NCBI RefSeq assembly: GCF_000027145.1
Contig: NC_013891.1
Span: 1 to 64,000, forward strand
Reading direction: 5' to 3'
DNA: 64,000 bases
Origin: Listeria seeligeri serovar 1/2b str. SLCC3954
GTDB lineage: Bacteria; Bacillota; Bacilli; Lactobacillales; Listeriaceae
In this document: positions 23,476-31,413 of the stretch, piece after piece
Layout: every line of letters starts with the position of its first letter
Numbering within the stretch: position 1 is the first letter of the stretch
The notes under the pieces: generated by a model
The model's database searches: none
What the model was told of the DNA's origin: nothing
What the model saw: only the letters and a program-made list of their open reading frames with translations
Program-made: the position numbers and the translations under genes

Positions 23476-24300
23476 TTAATACGAAATCGCCCGTTTTGCT
23501 TGTTTGTTCCAACAAGTATTAAAGTAACTTTGCGAAATACGTGCATTTTTTTGACCAGACCAGCTGTCATTATAATAAAAATTATTTTTATCGTAACCGG
23601 TAATTGTAATTGCGTGGACAGAAAAACCGTGGAAATTACTTACCCAAGCAACAACCGGACGCTTTTTGTTTAATTGTGTTTTAATCCCAGATAGACTAGT
23701 ACCTGTCATATTTTTTGCGCTGCCAGCATGTTTTTTGACTTGGCTCATTAAAGCTGGTGGATAGATAGTCCAACCACTTCTGGAAAAAGGGTTCCCGACA
23801 AAGCCATAATTTGGATTTGATTTATGGCGCTTCATTTCTTTAGCGAGCTTTACTTTGTCGACATTTTTACCAGCATAACGCAACATCATCGCTATATTTG
23901 TGATTTCACAGCCAGTTGGAAGTTGTGGGCGCTGAACGATTAAAGGTACATTCATTTGAACAATCTTTGGAGTTGATGGCGCTGGTGTAGGTTTTGTCGC
24001 TGATACGGTCTTAACATATTTTCCGGAAACATAACCTTTTTTTCCTTTATAACTAAGTCTGTACCAGTTGTTGGATGTTTTTGCGATCGCTTTAAATTTT
24101 GTTTTATTCTTGAACCAGCCAATAACTTTGCTAGATGTCGTACTACTCGCGCGGACATTCAAACTAGCTGTTGTAATCATTTGTTTGTTAATTACAGTCT
24201 CTTTTGTAGCCGCATGACCAGTAGTAGAAACACTAAATACACTAAAAACAAGCCCCAAAACAAGTAACAATTTCCCCCATTTACTAAAAATAGCTCCCAT
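23476..24300 (-). CDS. Secreted SH3-domain C39-like cysteine peptidase
   Basis: A 274-aa exported protein. The signal peptide is residues 1-30 (cleavage near GHA-A). A bacterial SH3 domain follows (about residues 38-98: TTASLNVRASSTTSSKVIGW, WYRLSYKGKKGYVSGKYV), then a Pro/Thr linker. The last part is a C39-like (peptidase_C39_2) domain with Cys131 in LPTGCEITN, His229 in HGFSVHAITITGYD and Asn244/Asp245 in YYNDSW. SH3 domains of this kind bind cell wall, so the enzyme probably acts at the cell surface; its substrate is unknown. The Shine-Dalgarno AAAGGGG precedes the start. Monocistronic. Confidence 0.85.
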   Translation of the reverse strand: MGAIFSKWGKLLLVLGLVFSVFSVSTTGHAATKETVINKQMITTASLNVRASSTTSSKVIGWFKNKTKFKAIAKTSNNWYRLSYKGKKGYVSGKYVKTVSATKPTPAPSTPKIVQMNVPLIVQRPQLPTGCEITNIAMMLRYAGKNVDKVKLAKEMKRHKSNPNYGFVGNPFSRSGWTIYPPALMSQVKKHAGSAKNMTGTSLSGIKTQLNKKRPVVAWVSNFHGFSVHAITITGYDKNNFYYNDSWSGQKNARISQSYFNTCWNKQAKRAISY

Positions 24301-24517
24301 TATTTCCCCTTTCGATTGCAGAATATTATTTTATACCCTATTTTCTGGAAAATAAAAAGTGGATTAATCTAGAGGAAAGAGATTATCTTCTAAATTACTT
24401 AAAAGAAACTAGAGTAAGTGAAATCCATGGTACAAACTTGTTTGGGGAGAGTTAATTCTTCCCAAATAAAATTATTTTAAAAAAAGACTTGCAACCGTTT
24501 TCTTTATATGATATATT
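24301..24517 (+). promoter_or_regulatory. PTS gene promoter with overlapping cre site
   Basis: This covers the first part of the 359-base gap. TTGCAA (24489-24494), 17 nt, TATATT (24512-24517) form a sigma-A promoter. TTGCAACCGTTTTCT at 24489-24503 fits the CcpA cre consensus WTGNAANCGNWNNCW at every position and covers the -35 box, so CcpA should repress the gene when glucose is present (inference). 24301-24488 is AT-rich with nothing else recognised apart from the divergent gene's upstream DNA. Confidence 0.8.
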
Positions 24518-24531
24518 TATCTCATCACAAA

Positions 24532-24623
24532 GGATTGTTACCAATTCATTGGGCAAAACCTAAGCTGATTTGTAGGACACGTTTATACGTGGAGTCCTCG
24601 AATGAGCTTAGGTTTTTCTTTTT
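24532..24623 (+). promoter_or_regulatory. RAT antiterminator overlapping an intrinsic terminator (LicT/BglG-type switch)
   Basis: The RNA sequence from GGATTGTTAC (24532) to GGCAAAACC (24560) matches the ribonucleic antiterminator bound by BglG/LicT-type regulators. Its 3' end overlaps the 5' arm CCTAAGCT (24559-24566) of a terminator whose other arm is AGCTTAGG (24605-24612) with a T-rich tail. Binding of the phospho-regulated antiterminator protein would prevent the terminator from forming. No such regulator is encoded in this window, so it must act in trans. Confidence 0.88.
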
Positions 24624-24659
24624 GCCCAAAAAACCAAAAAGAGGAAGGAAGTCGTCAAA

Positions 24660-26564
24660 ATGAAATATGAACAGTTAGCAAAAGACATTTTGAAAAATGT
24701 TGGCGGTAAAGAAAATATCAACAGTGTTTTCCATTGTATTACCAGACTTCGGTTTAAACTGAAAGATGAGAATATTGCAAACACTAAAGAAATCGAAAAA
24801 CTTGATGGAGTAATCTCCGTAATTAAAAGCGGTGGTCAATATCAAGTGGTTATTGGTAACCATGTACCAGACGTATTTAAAGCAGTACTAGAAGTTGGTG
24901 GTATTTCAGCAGAAGGTGCAGATGATACAAGCGCGCCATCCGGTGGTAATATTTTTAACCGCTTTATCGATATGATTTCCGGTGTATTTACGCCAGTTCT
25001 AGGTGTATTAGCCGCAACAGGTATGATTAAAGGTTTCACAGCAATGTTTGCAGCATTTGGCTGGATTACAGTAGAATCAGGAACATATCAATTGCTTTAT
25101 GCGATTGGGGATTGTTTATTCTACTTCTTCCCAATCTTCCTAGGTTACACAGCGATGAAGAAATTCGGTGGGAACATATTTATCGGGATGGCAATTGGGG
25201 CGTCCTTAGTTTATCCAACACTTGCAGGTATTACAGCAGGTGACCCAATTTATACACTTTTTGCAGGTACAATTTTTGAATCTCCAATTCACGTAACATT
25301 CTTAGGAATTCCAGTTATCTTGATGTCTTATGCATCTTCTGTTATTCCGATTATTTTAGCAGCATACTTTGGTTCTAAAGTTGAAAAAGGCTTCAAAAAA
25401 ATCGTTCCAGATGTAATTAAAACATTCGTAGTTCCATTTTGTACATTACTAGTAGTTGTTCCCCTTACTTTCATCGTTATTGGTCCAATCGCAACATGGG
25501 CAGGTCAATTACTTGGAGCAGGAACAATTTGGGTTTATAACTTAAGTCCTGTAATCGCTGGTCTAATCTTAGGTGGTTTCTGGCAAGTATTCGTTATCTT
25601 TGGACTTCACTGGGGTCTTATTCCAGTGGCAATCAACAACTTAACAACACTTGGAGCAGATCCAATTCTTGCAATGACTTTCGGTGCATCTTTTGCTCAA
25701 ATCGGTGCAGTTCTAGCAGTATTCTTCAAAACTAGAAATACAAAAATTAAATCTCTTAGTATTCCAGCATTTATTTCCGGTATCTTTGGTGTAACTGAGC
25801 CAGCAATTTACGGGGTTACTTTACCACTGAAAAAACCATTTATCATGAGCTGTATCGCTGGTGGTATTGGTGGCGGAATCATCGGTTTTGCTGGAGCACA
25901 ATCATACATTATGGGTGGACTTGGAATCTTTGGTATTCCTAACTTCATTAAACCAGGTACAGGAATTGATGGAGCTTTCTGGTGGATTATGATTGCGATG
26001 GCAATTAGTTTCATTCTTGGTTTCATTCTAACTTATGTAGTTGGATTCAAAGATCCAGCTGAAGCAGTAGTTGAAAAATCTAACACAGTTGAAGGCGAAA
26101 CTTTAATCGAACGTGAAACAATTCCAGCTCCAGTAGTTGGCGAAATCGTTACTTTAGCAGACGTAAAAGACGAAGCATTTTCATCCGGCGCACTTGGTAA
26201 AGGTGTTGCAATTATCCCTTCTGTAGGACGAGTAGTCGCTCCAGCAGCAGGAACGGTAACAACTATCTTCCCAACCGGTCACGCAGTTGGTATTACAACA
26301 AATGACGGCGCAGAAGTACTGATTCACATCGGTATGGATACAGTTCAATTAGAAGGTAAATTCTTCACAGCACACGTTAAACAAGGTGACACAATCGTAA
26401 AAGGTCAATTATTAGTAGAATTTGATATTGAAGGTATTAAATCAGCTGGATATGATGTAACAACTCCAGTAGTTATCACAAACTCAGGTTCATATCTAGA
26501 CGTAATGATTACTGATTCTAAAGAAGCTAAATTAGAAGATCGTTTAATCACACTAGTAATCTAA
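24660..26564 (+). CDS. Beta-glucoside PTS transporter, EIIBCA
   Basis: A 634-aa PTS permease that imports and phosphorylates beta-glucosides. Domain order is IIB (residues 1-85, phospho-cysteine C26 in FHCITRLRF), IIC (about 100-460, around ten membrane segments, with VTEPAIYGVTLPLKKP) and IIA (about 490-634, phospho-histidine H556 in VLIHIGMDTVQLEG). This is the BglP/BglF arrangement. Start ATG 24660 follows AGAGGAAGGAAG. Expression is controlled by the cre-overlapped promoter and RAT switch just upstream. The exact sugar cannot be read from the sequence. Confidence 0.95.
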   Translation: MKYEQLAKDILKNVGGKENINSVFHCITRLRFKLKDENIANTKEIEKLDGVISVIKSGGQYQVVIGNHVPDVFKAVLEVGGISAEGADDTSAPSGGNIFNRFIDMISGVFTPVLGVLAATGMIKGFTAMFAAFGWITVESGTYQLLYAIGDCLFYFFPIFLGYTAMKKFGGNIFIGMAIGASLVYPTLAGITAGDPIYTLFAGTIFESPIHVTFLGIPVILMSYASSVIPIILAAYFGSKVEKGFKKIVPDVIKTFVVPFCTLLVVVPLTFIVIGPIATWAGQLLGAGTIWVYNLSPVIAGLILGGFWQVFVIFGLHWGLIPVAINNLTTLGADPILAMTFGASFAQIGAVLAVFFKTRNTKIKSLSIPAFISGIFGVTEPAIYGVTLPLKKPFIMSCIAGGIGGGIIGFAGAQSYIMGGLGIFGIPNFIKPGTGIDGAFWWIMIAMAISFILGFILTYVVGFKDPAEAVVEKSNTVEGETLIERETIPAPVVGEIVTLADVKDEAFSSGALGKGVAIIPSVGRVVAPAAGTVTTIFPTGHAVGITTNDGAEVLIHIGMDTVQLEGKFFTAHVKQGDTIVKGQLLVEFDIEGIKSAGYDVTTPVVITNSGSYLDVMITDSKEAKLEDRLITLVI

Positions 26565-26575
26565 AAATAATATTT

Positions 26576-26611
26576 AAACAGCTTGGGCAGAAATTTGCCC
26601 AAGCTGTTTTT
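26576..26611 (+). terminator. Terminator after the PTS gene
   Basis: ACAGCTTGGGCA (26578-26589) pairs with TGCCCAAGCTGT (26596-26607), followed by T5. Confidence 0.93.
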
Positions 26612-26644
26612 ATGTTATACTGTGGAAAAATAGGTGGTGAAGTT

Positions 26645-27520
26645 ATGCTGATAGCAGGCGATAGTGTCGGGATTATTTGTTGTTCAGATGGAAAGAAACA
26701 TTCTGATAAAGAAAAAATTGAAAAACTAGAGCAGATTTTAAATGATAAATTTGATTTGCGTGCTGTTTTTGCTGAAACTATTTTTCGAACAAATGACTCA
26801 CCGTACAGTGGGACACCAAAAGCGCGGGCAATTGAATTGATGAAGTTATATAACAATCCTAAAATCAAAGCAATTTTTGATATTTCGGGTGGGGATGCAG
26901 CAAATCAAATTTTGCCATACCTTGATTTCGATAGCATTCGTAAAGCGAGAGTACCTTTTGTTGGATATAGCGATTTGACTGTGATTTTAAACGCTATTTA
27001 TGCAAAAACGAAGCAGATTGGCTACAATTACTTGCTACTAAATTTAGTAGGAGAAGAAAGTGAATTACAACAAGTTCAATTCAAAAAAGTATTTTTCGAA
27101 AATAGGCTGTTGATTAATGGGAGAACCTTGACAGATTTTGACTGGCACCAGGCGGATGTCATCGGTGGGAATATTCGTTGCTTTTTGAAACTAGCTGGAA
27201 CAGAATTTATGCCAGATTTTTCCGGCAAGATCATTTTACTAGAGAGTTTTGGTGGGAAAGAGGCGAAGATAGCATCCTATCTTACCCAATTAGAGCAACT
27301 AGGTGCATTCTCTAAGTGTTCAGGTATTATTGTTGGTCAACATTCAGAAGCAGAAAAAAGTGGAGAATACAAAGAAATAGGCCGCTTATATCAAGAGCTA
27401 GGTCTAAAATATAAGTTACCTATTTTCCGAACAGCTGAAATTGGCCACGGATCAGCGGCAAAACCATGTCCAATTGGAGCAGAAATAAATGTTTCACGTG
27501 AAACATTAACAAATTTTTAA
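26645..27520 (+). CDS. S66-family LD-carboxypeptidase (MccF/LdcA-like)
   Basis: A 291-aa cytoplasmic serine peptidase of family S66, which trims L,D-linked D-Ala from muropeptides or, in MccF-like members, cleaves microcin C-type toxins. The catalytic triad is visible: Ser109 in FVGYSDLT, Glu200 in ILLESFGG and His268 in AEIGHGSAAKPCPIG. ATG 26645 follows AGGTGGTGA; an in-frame TTG/ATG region upstream lies in the terminator tail and is rejected. The last codons (for N-V-S-R-E-T-L) contain a perfect parS site. Confidence 0.9.
   Translation: MLIAGDSVGIICCSDGKKHSDKEKIEKLEQILNDKFDLRAVFAETIFRTNDSPYSGTPKARAIELMKLYNNPKIKAIFDISGGDAANQILPYLDFDSIRKARVPFVGYSDLTVILNAIYAKTKQIGYNYLLLNLVGEESELQQVQFKKVFFENRLLINGRTLTDFDWHQADVIGGNIRCFLKLAGTEFMPDFSGKIILLESFGGKEAKIASYLTQLEQLGAFSKCSGIIVGQHSEAEKSGEYKEIGRLYQELGLKYKLPIFRTAEIGHGSAAKPCPIGAEINVSRETLTNF
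27490..27505. other. parS: parS centromere-like site (perfect 16-mer)
   Basis: TGTTTCACGTGAAACA is an exact match to the palindromic parS site bound by ParB/Spo0J in Firmicutes. It lies in the last codons of the LD-carboxypeptidase gene, 27 kb from dnaA, in the origin-proximal domain where parS sites are expected. It should nucleate ParB spreading and SMC loading. Confidence 0.92.
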
Positions 27521-27645
27521 TAAAATAATTGTTAAATGTTCATATTTAATCGGTAATATAGTATTTGTAAGCAAGGAATACAATTGGTTTTACTCCCTTT
27601 TTTCTAATTGTAAAAATTCCTTAAAATCCTAAACTCCCTTTTTGT

Positions 27646-27672
27646 GGCCGGCGTAATTGCCGGTCTTTTTTT
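27646..27672 (+). terminator. Terminator after the LD-carboxypeptidase gene
   Basis: GGCCGGC (27646-27652) pairs with GCCGGTC (27659-27665), followed by a T run on the plus strand only. 27521-27645 is AT-rich with nothing else recognised. Confidence 0.75.
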
Positions 27673-28291
27673 ATTTCTTTTCTAGTAAAATTTCCATATC
27701 ATCAAGTTCTTCTGATTTTGTTTTTTTTACAGTCAAAATTTCTCCGGACTTCAAATCAATGTCATAAGTATCTTTATTTTCAAATTGAATATCGACACGG
27801 GCATCATCAGCGTAGGAAGGTGAAATTTGGATAAAGGGTTTTTCAGAACTTTTTTTATCAGCAGTATAAGTCAGGTTATATTCCCCGGCTGGAATTTGTT
27901 TGCCGACTTCGTATGAACCTGAATGCTCGACTCTATAAATGTCATCAGAAGATTTGATGGGGGTGAACTCTGCTGGTGTCAGTTCTATTTCACCAGAGCC
28001 TTCAAAATATATCTTATTATCATCTAGTAACTCCATACCCACTAGCTTGTCGCCTTTAGAAAGCTTTGTATCAAAATAAGACAGCGAGCCTTTTGTAACT
28101 TGCATATCATAGATTCCGACTTTTATTTCTTCGCCGACTGTGTATTCACCAGATTGGAGTTTAACACTTTCAGCTGCGTTTAATAGTTCTGGGTCTTGAT
28201 TTTTAATATACTTCACACCTTTTGGAACGAGGAAAAAAAGTAGTGTAATGACTGCTAGGGCGACGAATATACCTGCTTTGGTTTTAGTCAT
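27671..28291 (-). CDS. Membrane-anchored protein with two VGxxIPxGxY-type repeats, last gene of the ABC operon
   Basis: A 206-aa protein with an N-terminal membrane helix (about residues 8-24) and an extracellular region made of two similar halves. Each half starts with a SGxYxVGxxIxxGxY motif (SGEYTVGEEIKVGIYDM and SGSYEVGKQIPAGEYNL). This repeat is found in several Firmicute surface proteins of unknown function. ATG 28291 is chosen for its distance from AAGGAAAG; a TTG at 28297 is too close. It overlaps the ATPase gene by 8 nt, so it belongs to the ABC transporter operon and may act as an accessory or sensor. Function unknown. Confidence 0.8.
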   Translation of the reverse strand: MTKTKAGIFVALAVITLLFFLVPKGVKYIKNQDPELLNAAESVKLQSGEYTVGEEIKVGIYDMQVTKGSLSYFDTKLSKGDKLVGMELLDDNKIYFEGSGEIELTPAEFTPIKSSDDIYRVEHSGSYEVGKQIPAGEYNLTYTADKKSSEKPFIQISPSYADDARVDIQFENKDTYDIDLKSGEILTVKKTKSEELDDMEILLEKK

Positions 28292-28913
28292 GGACAATCT
28301 TTCCTTGGTCCATTCGGATTGTCACGTCACAAAGCGGCGCAATGTCTTCTTTATGGTGGCTGGCAATAATAATAGTAGCTCCACGCTGTTTTTCTTCTAG
28401 TAGAAGCTGATTAATTAATTCAATACCTTGGTCATCTATCGCATTGGTAGGCTCATCAAGTAAGATTACAGCAGGTTTTTCAAAAATAGCTTGAGCAATA
28501 TTTAATCTTTGTTTCATTCCAAGGGAGTATTTTTTAACTTTTTTATCAATATGCGGAGTTAAGCCAACTCTATCAATGGCATTATCAATATCTTCTTCAT
28601 TTGCAATGTTTTTGATTTCAGCTAGGATTTTTAGATTTGTTCGTGCATCGAATTGTGGCAGTAACTCCATATTTTCAATAATGATACCCATGCTTGGCGG
28701 AAAAGAAATATCTTGGTGCAGCTGTTTATTATCAATGAAAATCTCACCACTTGTTGGGATAATTAAGCCAGCAAGTGATCTAAGTAACATAGTTTTCCCT
28801 GAACCATTTTTCCCAAAAATACCATAAATTTTCCCTGGTTCAAAGGAATAATTTATATTAGTAAGCACTTCTGTATGCTTAATTTGCTTGTGTAAATTAA
28901 CAATCTTAATCAT
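28284..28913 (-). CDS. ABC transporter ATP-binding protein
   Basis: A 209-aa ABC ATPase. Walker A is GKNGSGKT (about residues 34-41), the signature is YSLGMKQRL, Walker B is VILLDEPTNAID and the switch histidine is in IIIASHHKED. This short type (about 210 aa) pairs with hydrophobic permeases in bacteriocin-export or immunity and similar transporters. The permease genes lie directly upstream in the same operon. Substrate not predictable. Confidence 0.93.
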   Translation of the reverse strand: MIKIVNLHKQIKHTEVLTNINYSFEPGKIYGIFGKNGSGKTMLLRSLAGLIIPTSGEIFIDNKQLHQDISFPPSMGIIIENMELLPQFDARTNLKILAEIKNIANEEDIDNAIDRVGLTPHIDKKVKKYSLGMKQRLNIAQAIFEKPAVILLDEPTNAIDDQGIELINQLLLEEKQRGATIIIASHHKEDIAPLCDVTIRMDQGKIVHD

Positions 28914-28928
28914 AAAAACCCTCCGTTG

Positions 28929-29651
28929 TCATAAAATGTCTGTTGTTTTAAATTTCTTAATCGCAATAGTAAATACGCACAGCAAAACTACTAGCAAAAT
29001 AATTAAACCGGCTGGCTGCAAAATTAGCGAAGTGGAAGTATTCGGAAACTCACATAATCCAGTTCTAAAACCCATACCGTAATTAGGAATTAGTAAATAA
29101 TATGGCCAGGTTGCTGCTGTGTTTTGATAAATTAAATCTGCTGCAAGAACAGAAATAATTAAGTAACTATTTATAAGTAGCAAAGCTTTTTGTGCATCAA
29201 TAAATAGCTCCAAAAGATATTGTAAACTGAAAATGGTAAACAACATCAGGAAATATCCCAATATTAGGTAGAAAAATTGACTAGTCCAGCTTATATGAAA
29301 AGGCGTAATTATAGAAATTAAAGCGATTTGTAAGCAGATAAACAGGATAATTTTTACAAATAGCTTCAAAAATTGTTTTATTAACCAATATTCTTTTTTA
29401 TAGTTACGAGAAATTTGTAGAAAACCATAATTAGATAATAAATCTTTTATATTACCAGAAATATAAAAACTGAAAGCAATAATCGGTAAATACCAGTAGA
29501 CTAATAATCGTGTTACTACTGGTGTGGCTAATCCAACTGGAAAGCCATCGAGAATTGGCAATGTTGTAAAGCGAAAATCAAAGGAAATAAACAAAATAGC
29601 TTGCAAAAACAAGCAAATAATAACTAAAATAATAAGTTTCCTATTTTTCAT
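28929..29651 (-). CDS. ABC-2-type permease subunit
   Basis: A 240-aa membrane protein with about six hydrophobic segments (starting around residues 6, 50, 100, 125, 160 and 212). It has no cytoplasmic enzyme motif. It lies 15 nt upstream of the ATPase gene and overlaps the previous gene by 11 nt, which indicates an operon. Its helix layout resembles that of the split permease and of the 254-aa permease next to it, so three related permease-like units are present. Function is inferred from context. Confidence 0.78.
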   Translation of the reverse strand: MKNRKLIILVIICLFLQAILFISFDFRFTTLPILDGFPVGLATPVVTRLLVYWYLPIIAFSFYISGNIKDLLSNYGFLQISRNYKKEYWLIKQFLKLFVKIILFICLQIALISIITPFHISWTSQFFYLILGYFLMLFTIFSLQYLLELFIDAQKALLLINSYLIISVLAADLIYQNTAATWPYYLLIPNYGMGFRTGLCEFPNTSTSLILQPAGLIILLVVLLCVFTIAIKKFKTTDIL

Positions 29652-29922
29652 ATGAGTAAAAGTCCTTTTTTATAAATATATTGGAACTAAGTAAGTACAA
29701 GATAAGCGCTGTTGCAACGTTTGGAATTAAAACGAAAGGTATTTCAGAAATCATCGGACCGTTTTGTAACCAAAGATCAAAGAAATCTAATGTGTGCAGA
29801 GGAGTCCAGTATAGTCCCTCCAAAATTATCCAATCAATCAGATAAAAAAGACACATTGCAAATGCCCCAAAAATAAGCGCCTGTCCAATAGAAGCTGTGA
29901 TATCGTAAATAATTCTAAACAA
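29641..29922 (-). CDS. Permease C-terminal half (possibly split by a frameshift)
   Basis: A 93-aa ORF starting with TTG inside the end of the preceding ORF (8-nt overlap). It contains two hydrophobic segments (about residues 11-36 and 60-80) and ends NIFIKKDFYSYEK. With the 118-aa ORF at 29915-30271 it makes a unit of about 210 aa with the same helix order as the neighbouring permeases. The junction lies in a T-rich stretch (rc of AAACAAAAAGG), a place where slippage is common. Either a frameshifted permease or a genuine two-part one. Confidence 0.6.
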   Translation of the reverse strand: MFRIIYDITASIGQALIFGAFAMCLFYLIDWIILEGLYWTPLHTLDFFDLWLQNGPMISEIPFVLIPNVATALILYLLSSNIFIKKDFYSYEK

Positions 29923-30271
29923 AAAGGAAAGAAAAAATCAAATTTACACTAAGATAGATTCCCACATAGAGTACTGTAGCAATAATTGTATTCTTCACAA
30001 TTTTATGGTGGGCTTGTATACGATTTTTTTCTCTAACTAAAGAAACAATTCGTTCTTTTTTTGAAAATAGTAGTAAAAAAATTAAATATGGGAAAACAAG
30101 CATTAAGCAAAGCGATTTGATAGAGGCATATCCATACAAACTACCATTCATAAAGAGAACAAGTTCTGTGTTTTTAGGAAACTTAAGATATTCAAGGTTT
30201 TGTGTAAACCAAAAAACAGAGAAAAAGAAAACCATAGAAAGAATTAGAAGGAAATATCTATTCTTTAACAT
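29915..30271 (-). CDS. Permease N-terminal half (possibly split by a frameshift)
   Basis: A 118-aa membrane ORF with three hydrophobic segments (about residues 6-25, 52-70 and 94-117). It stops within a hydrophobic helix (SVNLIFSFLFV), which is unusual for a complete protein and suggests that the reading frame was broken. It overlaps the upstream permease gene by 14 nt and the downstream half by 8 nt. Confidence 0.62.
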   Translation of the reverse strand: MLKNRYFLLILSMVFFFSVFWFTQNLEYLKFPKNTELVLFMNGSLYGYASIKSLCLMLVFPYLIFLLLFSKKERIVSLVREKNRIQAHHKIVKNTIIATVLYVGIYLSVNLIFSFLFV

Positions 30272-31022
30272 ATCTCACCTCATATAAGTAAAGAATACCA
30301 ACGATTAACAAAACTATTAGGCTGAAAACTAGAAAAATAGGAAGTATTGTTTCCAAACCGTATTCTGTAAAAGGTTGGAAAATAAACATAATGGAATTAT
30401 TTGGAAGAATCATCAAAAACCAAACGAAAAAAGCAGCTGGATATGCGAATTTTTTATTTAAAAAGAATAAACTAGCGCTGGAGCCGATTAGCCCGGCCAT
30501 TCCAGCCATTAAACAAGCAACAAGGCCAAAACCAATATCTGCTAAATACGGATTTTGCATGCTTATATCAAATAAAGAATTAAGAGATCCAGCTCCATCT
30601 AATCCCATTTGATAAGTGCCACCTCTAAATATGATAGAAACTAAAATAAAATTTAATAATAAAGCTGCAAACATTGTGATAAAGCAAAGAATAAAACTGG
30701 TGCCTAATTTTTGAAGAATATAAGCTTTTTTCCCAATTTTATTGATAACGATGTTGCGAACGCCTGTCTGATATTCTTGAATGGATGAATCAGTTCCAAG
30801 TAATAGTCCTAAGATTGGTAAAAACCAGAGCAATAATATTTGAGTTATATGCCCTTGGCTTGAACCCGCAAGAAAAAATGCAAAAGCAGGATGAATATCG
30901 ATTCCATCTGGTTTCATCATTATGTATAACTGGATGATTTCAACACAAGGTATAAGCAAAATTAAAATAAACATGCCTCGAGTGGTTTTATTGTTGAGTA
31001 AGTAGGTGAGTTGACTTTTCAT
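30258..31022 (-). CDS. ABC-2-type permease subunit, first gene of the operon
   Basis: A 254-aa protein with six hydrophobic segments and a conserved-looking SIQEYQTGVRNIVINKIGKKAYILQKL loop after helix 2, which is the coupling-helix region of ABC-2 permeases. The Shine-Dalgarno GGAG lies before the ATG at 31022 (minus strand). It is the first large gene of the ABC operon. A short leader ORF with an embedded terminator-like hairpin lies just before it. Confidence 0.82.
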   Translation of the reverse strand: MKSQLTYLLNNKTTRGMFILILLIPCVEIIQLYIMMKPDGIDIHPAFAFFLAGSSQGHITQILLLWFLPILGLLLGTDSSIQEYQTGVRNIVINKIGKKAYILQKLGTSFILCFITMFAALLLNFILVSIIFRGGTYQMGLDGAGSLNSLFDISMQNPYLADIGFGLVACLMAGMAGLIGSSASLFFLNKKFAYPAAFFVWFLMILPNNSIMFIFQPFTEYGLETILPIFLVFSLIVLLIVGILYLYEVRYVKE

Positions 31023-31036
31023 GTGTATGCTCCATT

Positions 31037-31108
31037 CTATAGTATTAAAAAAGAGAGGGGTGTCTTGAAATCTCTCTTATAACAAGAAAAATTACCAAGT
31101 CCTCTCAT
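31037..31108 (-). CDS. Candidate leader peptide (23 aa) of the ABC transporter operon
   Basis: On the minus strand the sequence TTGAGGAGATTTAGGATG gives a good ribosome-binding site and start at 31108. The frame encodes MRGLGNFSCY... and stops with TAG at 31037, only 14 nt before the permease start. The C-terminal codons lie within a terminator-like hairpin. The layout resembles ribosome-mediated attenuation upstream of antibiotic-responsive ABC genes in Listeria and Bacillus. This is inference; no homologue is known to me. Confidence 0.45.
   Translation of the reverse strand: MRGLGNFSCYKRDFKTPLSFLIL
31043..31078 (-). terminator. Attenuator-like hairpin within the leader ORF
   Basis: Read on the minus strand, AAGAGAG (31078-31072) pairs with CTCTCTT (31057-31051), followed by more T. 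It ends about 20 nt before the first permease gene, after any promoter near 31145, so it would stop transcription early unless a ribosome changes the fold. Confidence 0.45.
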
Positions 31109-31413
31109 CCTAAATCTCCTCAACATAATAAGTTTTGGAAGTATAATAGTTATGATAATTCTAATCATTTTGATGTGAGTTGTTTCATGCTGGTAAGCTT
31201 CTAATTAGAGTTTTCCTTGTTAAAGGAATCACAATGCAAACGTATTAGTCAACACGTTTTTTGAATATACAGAAAACGATAATTTTTTCGCAAAAACAAC
31301 TCGTATACTTGGATTACTTAACGAAAAAATCACACCTTCAAGCTGAAAACTATTCATTTTTTTGTTAAAATGATAACATAAAAGAAAATGCGTAATTAAA
31401 AGGAGTTTTTGTC
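31109..31413. promoter_or_regulatory. Intergenic region with the divergent promoters and a Fur-box-like site
   Basis: A 305-base gap. A minus-strand -10 box TATACT corresponds to 31145-31140. TGATAATTCTAATCA at 31153-31167 matches the Fur 7-1-7 consensus TGATAATNATTATCA at 12 of 14 defined positions and overlaps the spacer and -35 region of that promoter. AAACGTATT (31238-31246) and AACACGTTT (31251-31259) with a following T run form a weak plus-strand hairpin. An AAAAGGAG ribosome-binding site for the next gene lies near 31399. Confidence 0.35.
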
